A stretch of DNA of 64,000 bases from Prasinococcaceae sp. CCMP 1430 (taxonomy: Eukaryota > Prasinodermophyta > Palmophyllophyceae > Prasinococcales > Prasinococcaceae), in assembly GCA_013416795.1 (NCBI GenBank), contig RQSC01000026.1, positions 398,518 to 462,517 on the forward strand. Reading direction: 5' to 3'. The number at the start of each line of letters is the position of its first letter. The first letter of the stretch is position 1. A program made the position numbers and the translations under genes. Under the pieces are notes generated by a model. It was not told the origin of the DNA. It saw only the letters and a program-made list of their open reading frames with translations, and did no database searches. Shown here one piece after another: positions 1 to 8,456 of the stretch.

Positions 1-1168
1 GCGCGCGGACGCCCTCGCCGCCTCCGCCGCGCTGGGGGCGTCCGCGGACGTGCTGAGGTCGTCGGTGCGAGCGCTGATGGCGTCGGTGCGAGCGCCGGCG
101 CCGCTGCCGGCGGCGACGCCGTCGGCGACGCTGCTGTCGCTGCTGCGGAGGACGTGGCCCTTCGACGCGCTGCTGCGCGCGATTGGCGACACCTCACTCT
201 CCTCGATCGCCCGTGACAGGTGGAAATCGCAAATCTTGGCTTCGTGCGCCTCGGTCAGGAGCACGTTGGCAGGCTTCAGATCCCTGTGCAAGATGCTCTC
301 GGGACTCTGCGCGTGCAGGTGGGTCATGCCGCTCGCCACGCCGGTGGCAATCTTGAGTCGCTCGCGGCGGGTGACGATGCGCCGCGTGTACTTGCAGAAA
401 TTCGCTCTGTCCCTGTGCAGCAATGTATGGAGATCCGTGTGACAATGCTCCCTGTTTGAGCATGCGCAAGGAGAGGCGGACCGAAGGCGCGAAGTCCTGT
501 CAGCGCCGCGGACGCGAGTCACAGTTCAAAGGAGCGCGCGCGAGGCGGGAGAGTCGCGAGCAAAAGTGCAAGTCACTGCACGAGCGCCGTCGCAGCGCGT
601 ACAAACCGCCATTGAGTCGGGATGGGCGCGCTGCGAGGGGGCCCTGCCCGGCTCCTCATGACACGTACATCACCAACGCGACGTGGTTGTCCTCTTCGCG
701 GTCGCCATCCTCGACGCAAACGCCCATCAGCAAGACGATGTTGGGGTGCCTCACTTGCATGAGGATATTCATCTCGGCCTTGAACGCCGCTACCTCTCTT
801 TCGCACTGCTTTCTTCGTTTCGCCACCTCATCGGGACGCCGCGGGCAATCGCCGGAGGCATCGTCGTCGGCCGCCCGCTGCCCCCACAGAATCGCTTCCA
901 TCGCCTTCAGGCGCTTGACTGCCACATCCGTCCCCTCAAAGCGGCCCGTATACACCTCTCCGACGGCGCCTTCGCCTAGCTTTTTCTTGCCCACGTCGAC
1001 CTCGCTCCAGGGAATGGAGCGGCAGGGTACGCGATCGATGCCGTCGGATGCCAGCAGTGCCGCCCGGGCCCCCGTGGCGTCGCTGGTCGAGCCGCCCCCG
1101 CCGCCGTGCGGGGCGCCTTCGCCGTGACCACCGGGAGGAGGGCCGCCTGCGGTAGTGGGTTCGTGCAT
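1..1168 (-). CDS. TKL/RAF-like protein kinase, two exons, 3' end beyond the window
   Basis: Exon 1 (1168-669) carries a Gly/Pro-rich leader, then the kinase N-lobe: glycine loop LGEGAVGEVYTGRF, VAVKRL with the ATP-binding lysine, and VRHPNIVLLMGVC. The intron (668-452, GTACG...CAG, phase 2) joins to exon 2 (451 to below 1), which reads LVM|EHCHTDLHTLL and continues to HRDLKPANVLL, the catalytic loop. The next conserved element reads CDFHLSR where DFG is expected (about 211-240), so the metal-binding Asp is kept but its Gly is His. After the C-lobe start the frame runs into Ala/Ser-rich sequence at the edge. The family assignment rests on the MGVC/HRDLKPANVLL style. The start ATG overlaps the start of the opposite-strand neighbour. 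Confidence 0.85.
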
Positions 1169-2948
1169 GCCGCTCGCGCCGCCGGGCGCGCGGCTGTGCG
1201 CGGGGCAGGTGTGCTGCCTGCTGTCGCGGCTGACGGGGCGGCCGCTCGAGATTCGCGAGTACGGCGACGCGAAGCACGCGCTGGCCGAGGCGCCCGCGGG
1301 CTACGACGTGCTCGCGGGGGTCGCCGTGGTGCCCGCCGCCTCGCTCTTCGTGGTCGAAATCAGGAAGGACGGCAACCTGGGCTTCCGGAGCGTGGGCGCA
1401 GCGGGGCGCATGCTGCAGGCGACCCCGCGCCGTGGCGAGTGCCACCGCGCCGCCAACCACAATTTCGGCGGCTGGGAGTCGTGGTTTGCCGCGGAAGACG
1501 GCACGCTCGTCAACGTCGCGCACCCGCACAAGCAGCTGGCCGCGACCGTGGCGCTCGTCCCGGGAGCGCTGACCCTGTCGGACCTGCGCGCGCTGGAGAA
1601 CACGCACGCGCGCTTGGAGCGCGACGCGCGCCTGCGCCTCAAGGCCGTCGAGGACCGCTGCTCGGTCGAGCAGCGCCGCGTGCGCGAGCTCGAAACGCAG
1701 CTCGGCACGATGGGCGCCGAGGAGGATGCCAAGCGCGAAGAGCTGCGGGTTCGCGTGCGCGAGCTCGAGGCGGCACTCGCGGCGAGCGACAGGAAGCTCA
1801 ACGACGCGAAGGCCGCGGCGCGCCATCGCGAGGCGAAGGCCGCCGCTGCGGCTGCGGATGCGGAGGATGCGCGGTGCCTGCTTCACGAGGCGCAGCGGGA
1901 GGCCGCGGCACTGCGCGAGCAGGCCAGCGCCCTGACGGAGGAGCGCGAGGCGATGACCGCGTCGCTGATCCACACCAAGGAGGCCGCCGTGCGGGCGCTG
2001 AGATGCATCTCAACCCCGAAGAAATCCTCGCCCAGTGCCCGCTCACCCGAGCGCGTCGCGCCGTCCAAGGGCAAAGGCACCGAGCGCCGCACGCCTTCGA
2101 CGGTGCTTCTCGATGCCTTCAACTCGCCCGATTCGCCCGTCTCGCCGCCGCAATTGCTCCACACGCGGCGTGCGCTATCAGACTCGCAGGAACAACGCGA
2201 GGAGTACGACCACGACGCGACAGCTCGCGTCCTACTGGCGCCTGGTTCCCCCACGGCCGCGGCCAAGGCAGCGACGATGACGCGTGACTCTTCGGCGTCC
2301 ACTCTTGTACCCGACTCCGAGGAGGGTGATAGCTCGCCCGTCGGAGGTAAGGGCAAGCCGAGTGCCGCCAAGTCTATCTTCGGCAAAAGTGTCTCCGATG
2401 TCGGACGCGCCGCTGTGGTGTCTGCCGCAGCAGCTGTCGCCACGGACGACTTTGGAACGCGCAGCGCCGCTGATGAAATCGCCCTCGCGAGGGCTATGGT
2501 CAGTGCCGGATCGTCGCAGCGCCGCCCCTCGCCGGCCGAGGCCGCTGCCGCGGACATTGCGCTCGCAAAAACGGCGCTGCCTGCCAGGCCAGTCAAACAG
2601 CTCAATGAGCTGTGCACGCACATGCTCACCGACCTGCGCGGAGCCACATGGGATGAGGACCCTCTTCTCGCCAGCTCAAAGTCATCGGACGGCAGCTTCG
2701 AGCGCACCCCCTCTGATGGGGATGCCAAAGCGAACGAGCGACGTGCGCCAAAGAAGGGGGCTACCGTTGCCGCAAAGCCGAGCAGCGCTGCCATCGACAA
2801 GCAAGGCGCGCCATCGGGTCGCGGCACCGGCGCGCCGGGCGGCGTCGGCCACGCACCCGCCTCCCGGGCTACGGCGCCGCAGCAGTCTACGGCGGATGCG
2901 CTCTGGGACGTCGATCCGGGCCAGTTCTGCTTCCATGTGTCTCGCTAG
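1167..2948 (+). CDS. Hypothetical coiled-coil protein
   Basis: Single exon of 593 residues. I chose the ATG at 1167; the in-frame codons just upstream hold only a GTG. Residues about 1-135 form a compact, non-repetitive domain (motifs VVEIRKDGNLGFRSVG and GGWESWFAAEDGTLVNV) that I do not recognise. Residues about 140-280 are a heptad-rich coiled coil, and the remainder is a low-complexity Ser/Ala/Pro tail. The stop is TAG followed at once by ATAAATTC, a possible poly(A) signal. Head-to-head with the kinase gene and convergent with the next gene. No function can be assigned; it may be a scaffold protein. Confidence 0.6.
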   Translation: MPLAPPGARLCAGQVCCLLSRLTGRPLEIREYGDAKHALAEAPAGYDVLAGVAVVPAASLFVVEIRKDGNLGFRSVGAAGRMLQATPRRGECHRAANHNFGGWESWFAAEDGTLVNVAHPHKQLAATVALVPGALTLSDLRALENTHARLERDARLRLKAVEDRCSVEQRRVRELETQLGTMGAEEDAKREELRVRVRELEAALAASDRKLNDAKAAARHREAKAAAAAADAEDARCLLHEAQREAAALREQASALTEEREAMTASLIHTKEAAVRALRCISTPKKSSPSARSPERVAPSKGKGTERRTPSTVLLDAFNSPDSPVSPPQLLHTRRALSDSQEQREEYDHDATARVLLAPGSPTAAAKAATMTRDSSASTLVPDSEEGDSSPVGGKGKPSAAKSIFGKSVSDVGRAAVVSAAAAVATDDFGTRSAADEIALARAMVSAGSSQRRPSPAEAAAADIALAKTALPARPVKQLNELCTHMLTDLRGATWDEDPLLASSKSSDGSFERTPSDGDAKANERRAPKKGATVAAKPSSAAIDKQGAPSGRGTGAPGGVGHAPASRATAPQQSTADALWDVDPGQFCFHVSR

Positions 2949-3063
2949 ATAAATTCACTCCTACTCGCGCGCTCGTCTGTGGCGCCAAGCGCGCGATCAA
3001 GCGCGCAAGGCGTGCATCGAGCCGCTCCAAGTGCCTGCACACTCGCCCGCGGCATCTGATGCA

Positions 3064-4119
3064 TTACTGTGGCCGCACCTCGGCGAGGAACCTGGCAAAG
3101 GTGGGCGCGGCACAGAGCGCTGGCGCGTCCGTGAGCTCCCATAGCAGCTTGACCGGGGAGCTCCCGGGCCAATACCGGTGGCAGCGTACCCGGCCGAGGA
3201 AGTGGTACGGCTCTCCGGGCAGACGGCAGAAGAGGAGGGGGGCGGGAGCGGCGTAGCCGTCGTCGCTGCCGCCACTGCCGTCGCTCCTTTCCCCCGACGC
3301 CAGGAGGCGACGCACGAGCGCGGAGTCCTCCTTCACCTTGGACCCTGCGAACCATGTCATGCGGCAGCGGGTGCGTTCAACCGCGCCAACGTGCTTTGCA
3401 CCTGCCTCACCGCTAATACCACCCTCAATTTCCTTGGCCTTGTCCGCATCACCCGCACCCTCCTCAGCCCCTGCGTAGAAGTCGAAGTTGTTGTCGTAGT
3501 TCTTCCACCCGCCATCGACGTTGACGAAGAGCGCGTCGACGTTCGTCCACTCCTGCACACCTGAGTACTTGTTGAAGCGCACCGCACCGCCCGCGAGCAG
3601 CCGCATGACCGCGTCCTTCATCGCCGCTGTACCCTTGGCCGGCGGGATCTGGCGGCCGAGCCATGCGTCTACGTCGATAGATGCCTTCATAGCACGGCAC
3701 GACCCTGGCGCTGGTGCAGGCCCTCGCTCTGGCTCGGTGGCGGCGGCGTGCGGCGGCGCCGACCCAGCGCCCTCCAGTGCCGGGTCGGCGCTCCACGAGG
3801 TGTCGGCGACGCGCGCGGGGGCTCGCGCGCGTGACCACTCGCCTCGACCGTCCTCATCGGGCAGCATAGCATCCATCTCGGCATACGACAGCGTCGGCAT
3901 ATTGGCGAGTCGGCCGCTGCGACGGGTGGGCTCCGCGCGCGGCTTCTTCTGCTTCGAGGCACGTGCTGCGGTGCTCTTGCGCTTCTTCGGCGCAGCCCCG
4001 AACGTGAGCGCACCACGCACTCCCAGCTCGGCCATGCGCTGCGCGTTGCGCTCCACATTGCGCCGCCGCGCGAGTTCGTACTCGGTCTCGACTCCGCCAC
4101 CCGCGCCACTCGCCACCAT
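3064..4119 (-). CDS. Conserved basic, probably nuclear protein with RRSGRLA motif
   Basis: Single exon, 351 residues from the ATG at 4119. The N-terminus has ELARRRNVERNAQRMAELGV, resembling the R-N-x-x-R-N-x-x-x-L/M-x-x-L-G helix seen near the start of several plant and algal nuclear proteins. It is followed by a Lys/Arg-rich segment (PKKRKSTAARASKQKKPR, a likely nuclear localisation signal) and RRSGRLANMP. The C-terminal part has WFAGSKVKEDSALVRRLL and LLFCRLPGEPYHFLGRVRC, which reads like a compact beta-rich recognition domain. I recognise the style but not the family, and chromatin or DNA binding is inference only. Tail-to-tail with the coiled-coil gene, about 115 bp apart. Confidence 0.6.
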   Translation of the reverse strand: MVASGAGGGVETEYELARRRNVERNAQRMAELGVRGALTFGAAPKKRKSTAARASKQKKPRAEPTRRSGRLANMPTLSYAEMDAMLPDEDGRGEWSRARAPARVADTSWSADPALEGAGSAPPHAAATEPERGPAPAPGSCRAMKASIDVDAWLGRQIPPAKGTAAMKDAVMRLLAGGAVRFNKYSGVQEWTNVDALFVNVDGGWKNYDNNFDFYAGAEEGAGDADKAKEIEGGISGEAGAKHVGAVERTRCRMTWFAGSKVKEDSALVRRLLASGERSDGSGGSDDGYAAPAPLLFCRLPGEPYHFLGRVRCHRYWPGSSPVKLLWELTDAPALCAAPTFARFLAEVRPQ

Positions 4120-4237
4120 CCCCGCTGCTCCTCAAGCTCCCCTTGCGCCCTTTCTCGCGCTGCGGGTGCTGGGGCGCCTCCGGCGCTGCGCGGGCCGCGG
4201 GTGTGCGCGCCCCACGCGCCCGCGTCGAAAGAGCGAT

Positions 4238-4241
<4 letters not shown>

Positions 4242-4292
<51 letters not shown>

Positions 4293-4293
4293 N
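4242..4293. other. 51-base poly-C run ending in a single-n contig join
   Basis: Cytosines fill 4242-4292, and 4293 is n. Coding sequence resumes immediately to the right in the middle of the phytochelatin synthase domain, so sequence is missing or the two contigs are not truly adjacent. Any reading frame crossing this point (long Pro or Gly runs) is an artefact. Confidence 0.95.
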
Positions 4294-4901
4294 TTGAACG
4301 AAGGGGTAATCGCGGGTCAGCCGTTCGAACCGCAGCGCTGCGCCGCGCCGCTGCCGCGCACGTGCGCGCCGCGTGGCGCAAGCAGCGCACACGAACGACC
4401 TGCGGCCCGGCGTCGCTCGCCGTGTGCCTGCGCGCGCTGGGCGACGCCGAGGCGACGGAGGAGCGAGTGCTGGCGACGGGTGACGCGGCGGGCGCTGTTG
4501 AGGAGGCTGCCGTCCTCAGGACTGGCGTGACGCTCGCGCAGGCGGCGGCGCTCGCACAGGCATCTGGCCTGGTCGTGCACGGCCACACGCACGCAGACAG
4601 CTTTGTGCGGGTGCAAGACGCCGCAGACGCCTTTCGCGCAGAGCTGGCGTTAGAGGGCCGAGCGGTATGCTTGAATTACCACATGGGCGTCCTGGGGCAG
4701 TCCCCCAACCTACGCGGGCACCTGTCGCCGCTCGGCGGCCTGCACGAGAGCACGGCGTCGGCGTTGGTGCTGGACGTGTGGCTGGAGGAGACAGAGCCGG
4801 TGTGGGCGCCGCTGGAGGCGCTCGTGGCGAGCATGCAAGAGGTGGACGACGCCAGCGGAAAGCCAAGGGGGTGGCTGGTCCTGGGCATGGCAGATCAGTA
4901 G
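4294..4901 (+). CDS. Phytochelatin synthase catalytic domain (peptidase C83), 5' truncated at contig join
   Basis: About 200 residues after the join form the cysteine-protease-like domain of gamma-glutamylcysteine dipeptidyl transpeptidase, which makes heavy-metal-binding phytochelatins from glutathione. The catalytic triad is visible: Cys in RTTCGPASLAVCL, His in LRGHLSPLGG and Asp in ALVLDVWLE. Other family landmarks are NYHMGVLGQS, a variant of the usual NYxRxxLGQ, and GKPRGWLVL near the end. The protein stops just after the domain, so the variable Cys-rich C-terminal domain of plant enzymes is absent; this resembles the short bacterial-type form. The N-terminus is lost at 4293. The next gene starts 23 bp after the stop codon. 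Confidence 0.88.
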
Positions 4902-4924
4902 GTAGTTCGAGCGAAAGCGCGCCC

Positions 4925-5980
4925 ATGACGCTCTCGCGCCGCGCGCTGGGCTGTGGCGCCGCTGCAGCATCGGCGGCGGCTGCTCTCGTGGCGTTGTCAC
5001 AGCCGCGCAGCGCGCGCGCAGCGATGCTCACACCTCAGCCGCTTGTGCTGGGCACGTGTTGCCCGTGCGAGTTGCGTGCCGGCACGGCCGACGAGTTGCT
5101 CGACTTGGACGACGACGCGCTGGACTCGTTCTTGCTCGGCGGTGACGGCGCGGTGCAGCCGGCCGTGTGCGATTTGACCTTCGCGCAGGTGCTGGCCGGC
5201 GCGCGAGCGGGTTTCACGGCGTTCGACACGGCAGTACACTACGAGAACGAGGAGTCTGTCGGTGCAGGCCTTCGCGCCGCGGCCGAGGAGGGCGCGCTGC
5301 GGCACGGCGCTGAGGTCATCAGCAAGGTGTGGGTGGACATGATGACGGCAGAGGGCGTGTTACAAAGCGTGGAGCGGTCCGCTGAGCGCGTCGGTGCAGG
5401 CAGCAACGGCGTCTCGCTCTCGATGCTTCTCCACTTCCCGGGCGATCCCCTGGCCTCAGTATCTGCGCCGGCAGCGAATAGGCGAGCCAGACTCGACGCC
5501 TGGCGCGGCATGGAAGAGTGTCTTGAGCGAGGTCTCGTGCAACGAATTGGCGTGGCCAACTTCTCAGAGCGTCACATGCACGAGCTGCTCGAAAACGCTT
5601 CCGTGCCGCCAGCGATCAATCAGGTTGAGTGCCACCCGTTCTGTGCGAACGACTCGCTTCTCAAGCTCTGCCAGGAGGCAGGCGTGGAGATGCAGGCAGC
5701 GTCGCCCTTCGCCCATGGCGATTTCGGCGTGCTGCGCGACAAGCGACTCTCTGAGATCGCTGCCTCGCGCGGCATCACGGTGGCGCAACTTGTGCTCGCG
5801 TGGCTTCTTGAGCGCGGCGTGCGCCCCGTGGTCGGCGCCTCGACTAAGGCTCACCAAGAGGAGGCGCTCCTGACAACTTCGGTGGCGCTCCCGCTCAAGC
5901 TCGATGCTGATGAGGCAGGGGTGATTAAATCTCTCGATCGCGGCGCGCACGTAGGCTTCGACCCACGCGACATCCCCTGA
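4925..5980 (+). CDS. Aldo/keto reductase with twin-arginine-like targeting peptide
   Basis: Single exon, 351 residues. The start at 4925 gives MTLSRRALGCGAAAASAAAALVAL followed by SARAA, a twin-arginine-like signal typical of thylakoid-lumen or exported proteins (inference). The mature part is an AKR TIM barrel: FDTAVHYENEESVG supplies the catalytic Asp and Tyr, VISKVW the Lys and LLHFPGD the His. RIGVANFS, INQVECHP and PVVGASTK are standard AKR strand motifs for NADP(H)-dependent carbonyl reduction. The substrate cannot be inferred. It lies only 23 bp downstream of the phytochelatin synthase stop on the same strand, unusually close for a eukaryote. Confidence 0.88.
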   Translation: MTLSRRALGCGAAAASAAAALVALSQPRSARAAMLTPQPLVLGTCCPCELRAGTADELLDLDDDALDSFLLGGDGAVQPAVCDLTFAQVLAGARAGFTAFDTAVHYENEESVGAGLRAAAEEGALRHGAEVISKVWVDMMTAEGVLQSVERSAERVGAGSNGVSLSMLLHFPGDPLASVSAPAANRRARLDAWRGMEECLERGLVQRIGVANFSERHMHELLENASVPPAINQVECHPFCANDSLLKLCQEAGVEMQAASPFAHGDFGVLRDKRLSEIAASRGITVAQLVLAWLLERGVRPVVGASTKAHQEEALLTTSVALPLKLDADEAGVIKSLDRGAHVGFDPRDIP

Positions 5981-6100
5981 CGACGAGGCCGCGCGCTGCG
6001 CCTTAACTATCACATCGCTGCCGCCGCTGCTCTCTCTGATAGAGTGCCCTCGGCGCGGCCTCGCCGGCGATTACGCGTACCAGTATTTATCGTTTCTGTC

Positions 6101-7870
6101 TCAAACGCACGCACGCAGACCCTCAACGAAACTGCCCTCCAGTTCTTGCAGCAGGGCTCGGATGTCGTCCAGCGCCCCTCCGAACGAGACATCGCCCGCA
6201 AGCGAGAGCGAGTCCATAACATTCCCGAGGTCTTCATCAACCTCGCCACCCTCAGCACATGCCCACGAGGTCAGCAGTTTGTCTGAACGCACGATAGCCT
6301 CGCAGGCCTCCGCCGCACGCACGGCCGCGTCCGCCACTTCGGTACCCACGCTTGTGTTGCCCTCTTTGACCGCCGCCACTACCACGCGAATGAGACTTCT
6401 TGTAAGCTCGAGAAACTCCGTGTTCGTCGCTCGGAGGTCGGCTTTGGCAGACTCCCTGTACTCGCCAACAGCGAGCTCCGAGGTGCTCCGAGCACACTTC
6501 GTCAGGCGCTCCCATGCGCAGAGCACATCGTCGTCCGATTTGGCACCGAGCTTAGCGCGCAGGCGCTCGCGTTGTGCCTCACGCCTGGCCTCCGCATCTG
6601 CTGCGCGCGCTCGCATGGCAGCTCGAATGCCGTCAATCGTCTCTTGGTCTCGCACCAGCGCAGCCTCCTCGGCCTCCAGAGCGCGCCTTCGCTCCGCGAG
6701 CGCTGTAGCACGCGCATCCAGCGCGTGCTGCGCGCCGTCGTGCTCAGATAGCGAGGCAGCGAGCGCAGCGCGCGCCGCCGCGGACTGTGCGTCGAGACTA
6801 TCAATTTCTGGCCACAGTGCTGCGCGCTGGTCGGCCAGCATCGTGCGTAGGCCACTCACGGCGTCGTCCCACGCGCCAAGCGAATGCTGCGCGGACTCAG
6901 CAGCGCCGTCGAATATGTGCATTCGCTCCTCGTGCGCGTGCCGCACACTCTCGCACATCTGGAGGAGCTCGTGCGCGTGGACACCTCCCGTGCCCGTAGA
7001 AGGCTTTTGCGTCTCGTCCGCGCGCTCCGCCTGCGCCTGCAGCATCATCCCCCGTACTCCACGCGCGGCCCTCGCCAACGAGTCCGCACGCGTGGAGTGC
7101 TTGAGGCCCCGCACGCAGTCGTGCACCAACGCGAGCGCATTCATCCCCTTCGATGCATTTGCGTCGGTCCGCACGCGGCCAAGGGTGATCCGGTCGAGCT
7201 CCGCCTTGGCAGCGTTGCTGCCATCGGCCGAGTCGCCCAGCCTCCCCAGGGCCTCCATGGCGTCGAGCAGCCGCACGTGTGAGTCTGCGCCGCCCGCGCC
7301 CGCCTTTGATACCAAGGTGACACTAAGAAGGGCCTCCAATGCATCTCGCTCCTCCTGCTCGCGTGGAGGGGCGTCCACAGCACCGCCTGCTCGCGCGTCT
7401 TGGAGGATGGCGGCGACGTGCGCTCGTGCGGCGCCCTCAACTGCGGCGCTGAGCAGCAGCACGTGGCGGAATGCAGGGACGTCCAGCGCGCGCAGCGTGC
7501 GCACAGCGACCTGTCGGCTCTCCGCCTGGCGTGGCAGACTTTCTGCGTCCGCGGCGCGCGGAGGAGGCGAGGAGCTGCCTTCCGGGCCGTCGTGGTGCTC
7601 CCTGTACTTTCTAAGCAGGGGCACGCCGGGCGCGAGCGTGCTCTCCCACTCGCTCACACTGGCGACATGACCCTCTAGAGCGCGTACCCACAGCCTCGCA
7701 GCGCGCGCTCGCCGCGTTCCATCCGGCTGCGCGCCCGCCGCCTCTAGGAACGCCTCTGCCGAGAGCAGGTCGGCGTCTGCCACGAAGGCGAGCGCCTCCA
7801 CGCCGGCCGAAGTGGCCTGCGCACGCTGCAGGCGGAGCGCAAGCGGCGGCCGCTGCGTGGCAGCGGCCAT
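6101..7870 (-). CDS. Hypothetical Ala-rich coiled-coil protein
   Basis: Single exon. The ATG at 7870 (MAAATQRPPLALRLQRAQ, 589 residues) is preferred over upstream in-frame codons, which lie in a G-rich tract. The sequence is helical throughout; clear coiled coil occupies about residues 340-480, with an acidic, Gly-containing C-terminus. No catalytic motif is seen. The organisation resembles kinetochore, spindle-pole or HAUS/augmin-like coiled-coil subunits, but no family can be named. The TGA stop is followed within 20 bp by GATAAATAC, a possible poly(A) signal. Convergent with the AKR gene and divergent from the kinesin. Confidence 0.6.
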   Translation of the reverse strand: MAAATQRPPLALRLQRAQATSAGVEALAFVADADLLSAEAFLEAAGAQPDGTRRARAARLWVRALEGHVASVSEWESTLAPGVPLLRKYREHHDGPEGSSSPPPRAADAESLPRQAESRQVAVRTLRALDVPAFRHVLLLSAAVEGAARAHVAAILQDARAGGAVDAPPREQEERDALEALLSVTLVSKAGAGGADSHVRLLDAMEALGRLGDSADGSNAAKAELDRITLGRVRTDANASKGMNALALVHDCVRGLKHSTRADSLARAARGVRGMMLQAQAERADETQKPSTGTGGVHAHELLQMCESVRHAHEERMHIFDGAAESAQHSLGAWDDAVSGLRTMLADQRAALWPEIDSLDAQSAAARAALAASLSEHDGAQHALDARATALAERRRALEAEEAALVRDQETIDGIRAAMRARAADAEARREAQRERLRAKLGAKSDDDVLCAWERLTKCARSTSELAVGEYRESAKADLRATNTEFLELTRSLIRVVVAAVKEGNTSVGTEVADAAVRAAEACEAIVRSDKLLTSWACAEGGEVDEDLGNVMDSLSLAGDVSFGGALDDIRALLQELEGSFVEGLRACV

Positions 7871-8456
7871 GGCCCCGCTGCTGCGTGCTCCTGGAGACAC
7901 GGCCCCCCTCCCCCCCTCCTTTCCCCAAGCCCCCCCACCCCACCCCACCCTCCTCTCCCCCACCCCCTTCCCACCACCGACAGCACGCTGCCGACCGCGC
8001 GCCGTGTGCCGTGCGCTGCCGGTCCCCTGCCGCCGCCGCCGGCAGCGCCGGCGCCGCCGCCTCCGCCTCCGCCGCTGCTGTGTGCTCTCACCGCTGTTCC
8101 CCGAACGCGTCCGCTGCCTGCGCGGCCGTTCGAACGCCGCCCGGCGCTACTCTATCAGTCAGTCAGTCAATACGCATCGCCCCCCCCCCCCCCGCGGCCT
8201 CGCCCGTCGCCTCACGCAACCCCAACCCTCAACCCGAACGTAAATACCATCAACATGCATCGCTCATCCGCTCGGACACAAACCCTCTAAACGGCACTTT
8301 TTCGAGGGAAGTCAGCCGTGGGTAATGTTGAGGTATTTTGTTATGTGTGGAGTGTGCGTTCGCGCGCGCGCTCGAATTCGCGCGGCGTCGGGCGCGCGCG
8401 CGCGGGCGGCACGCAAGTGGACGCGGTGGCGTTTCCAGACGGCGTCGGCCGCGACG
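7871..8456. other. Divergent intergenic region with pyrimidine tract and tetranucleotide repeat
   Basis: Separates the coiled-coil gene (-) from the kinesin (+), so it probably holds both promoters. Positions about 7900-7980 are nearly pure C/T on the plus strand. A short (CAGT)n run sits at about 8156-8170, and a 14-base C run at 8179-8192. No TATA box or RNA gene was seen. Confidence 0.6.

Noticed and set aside
936-2300. Several long Arg/Ala-rich frames antisense or out of frame with the kinase and coiled-coil genes
   Set aside because: Shadows typical of very GC-rich coding DNA; only one frame shows domain motifs or coiled-coil periodicity.
4310-4335. tRNA T-loop-like GTTCGAACC
   Set aside because: No acceptor or anticodon stems can be paired around it, and it lies within the phytochelatin synthase frame.
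4132-4590. Frames with long Pro or Gly runs on both strands
   Set aside because: Created by the 51-base poly-C run and the n at 4293; not real proteins.
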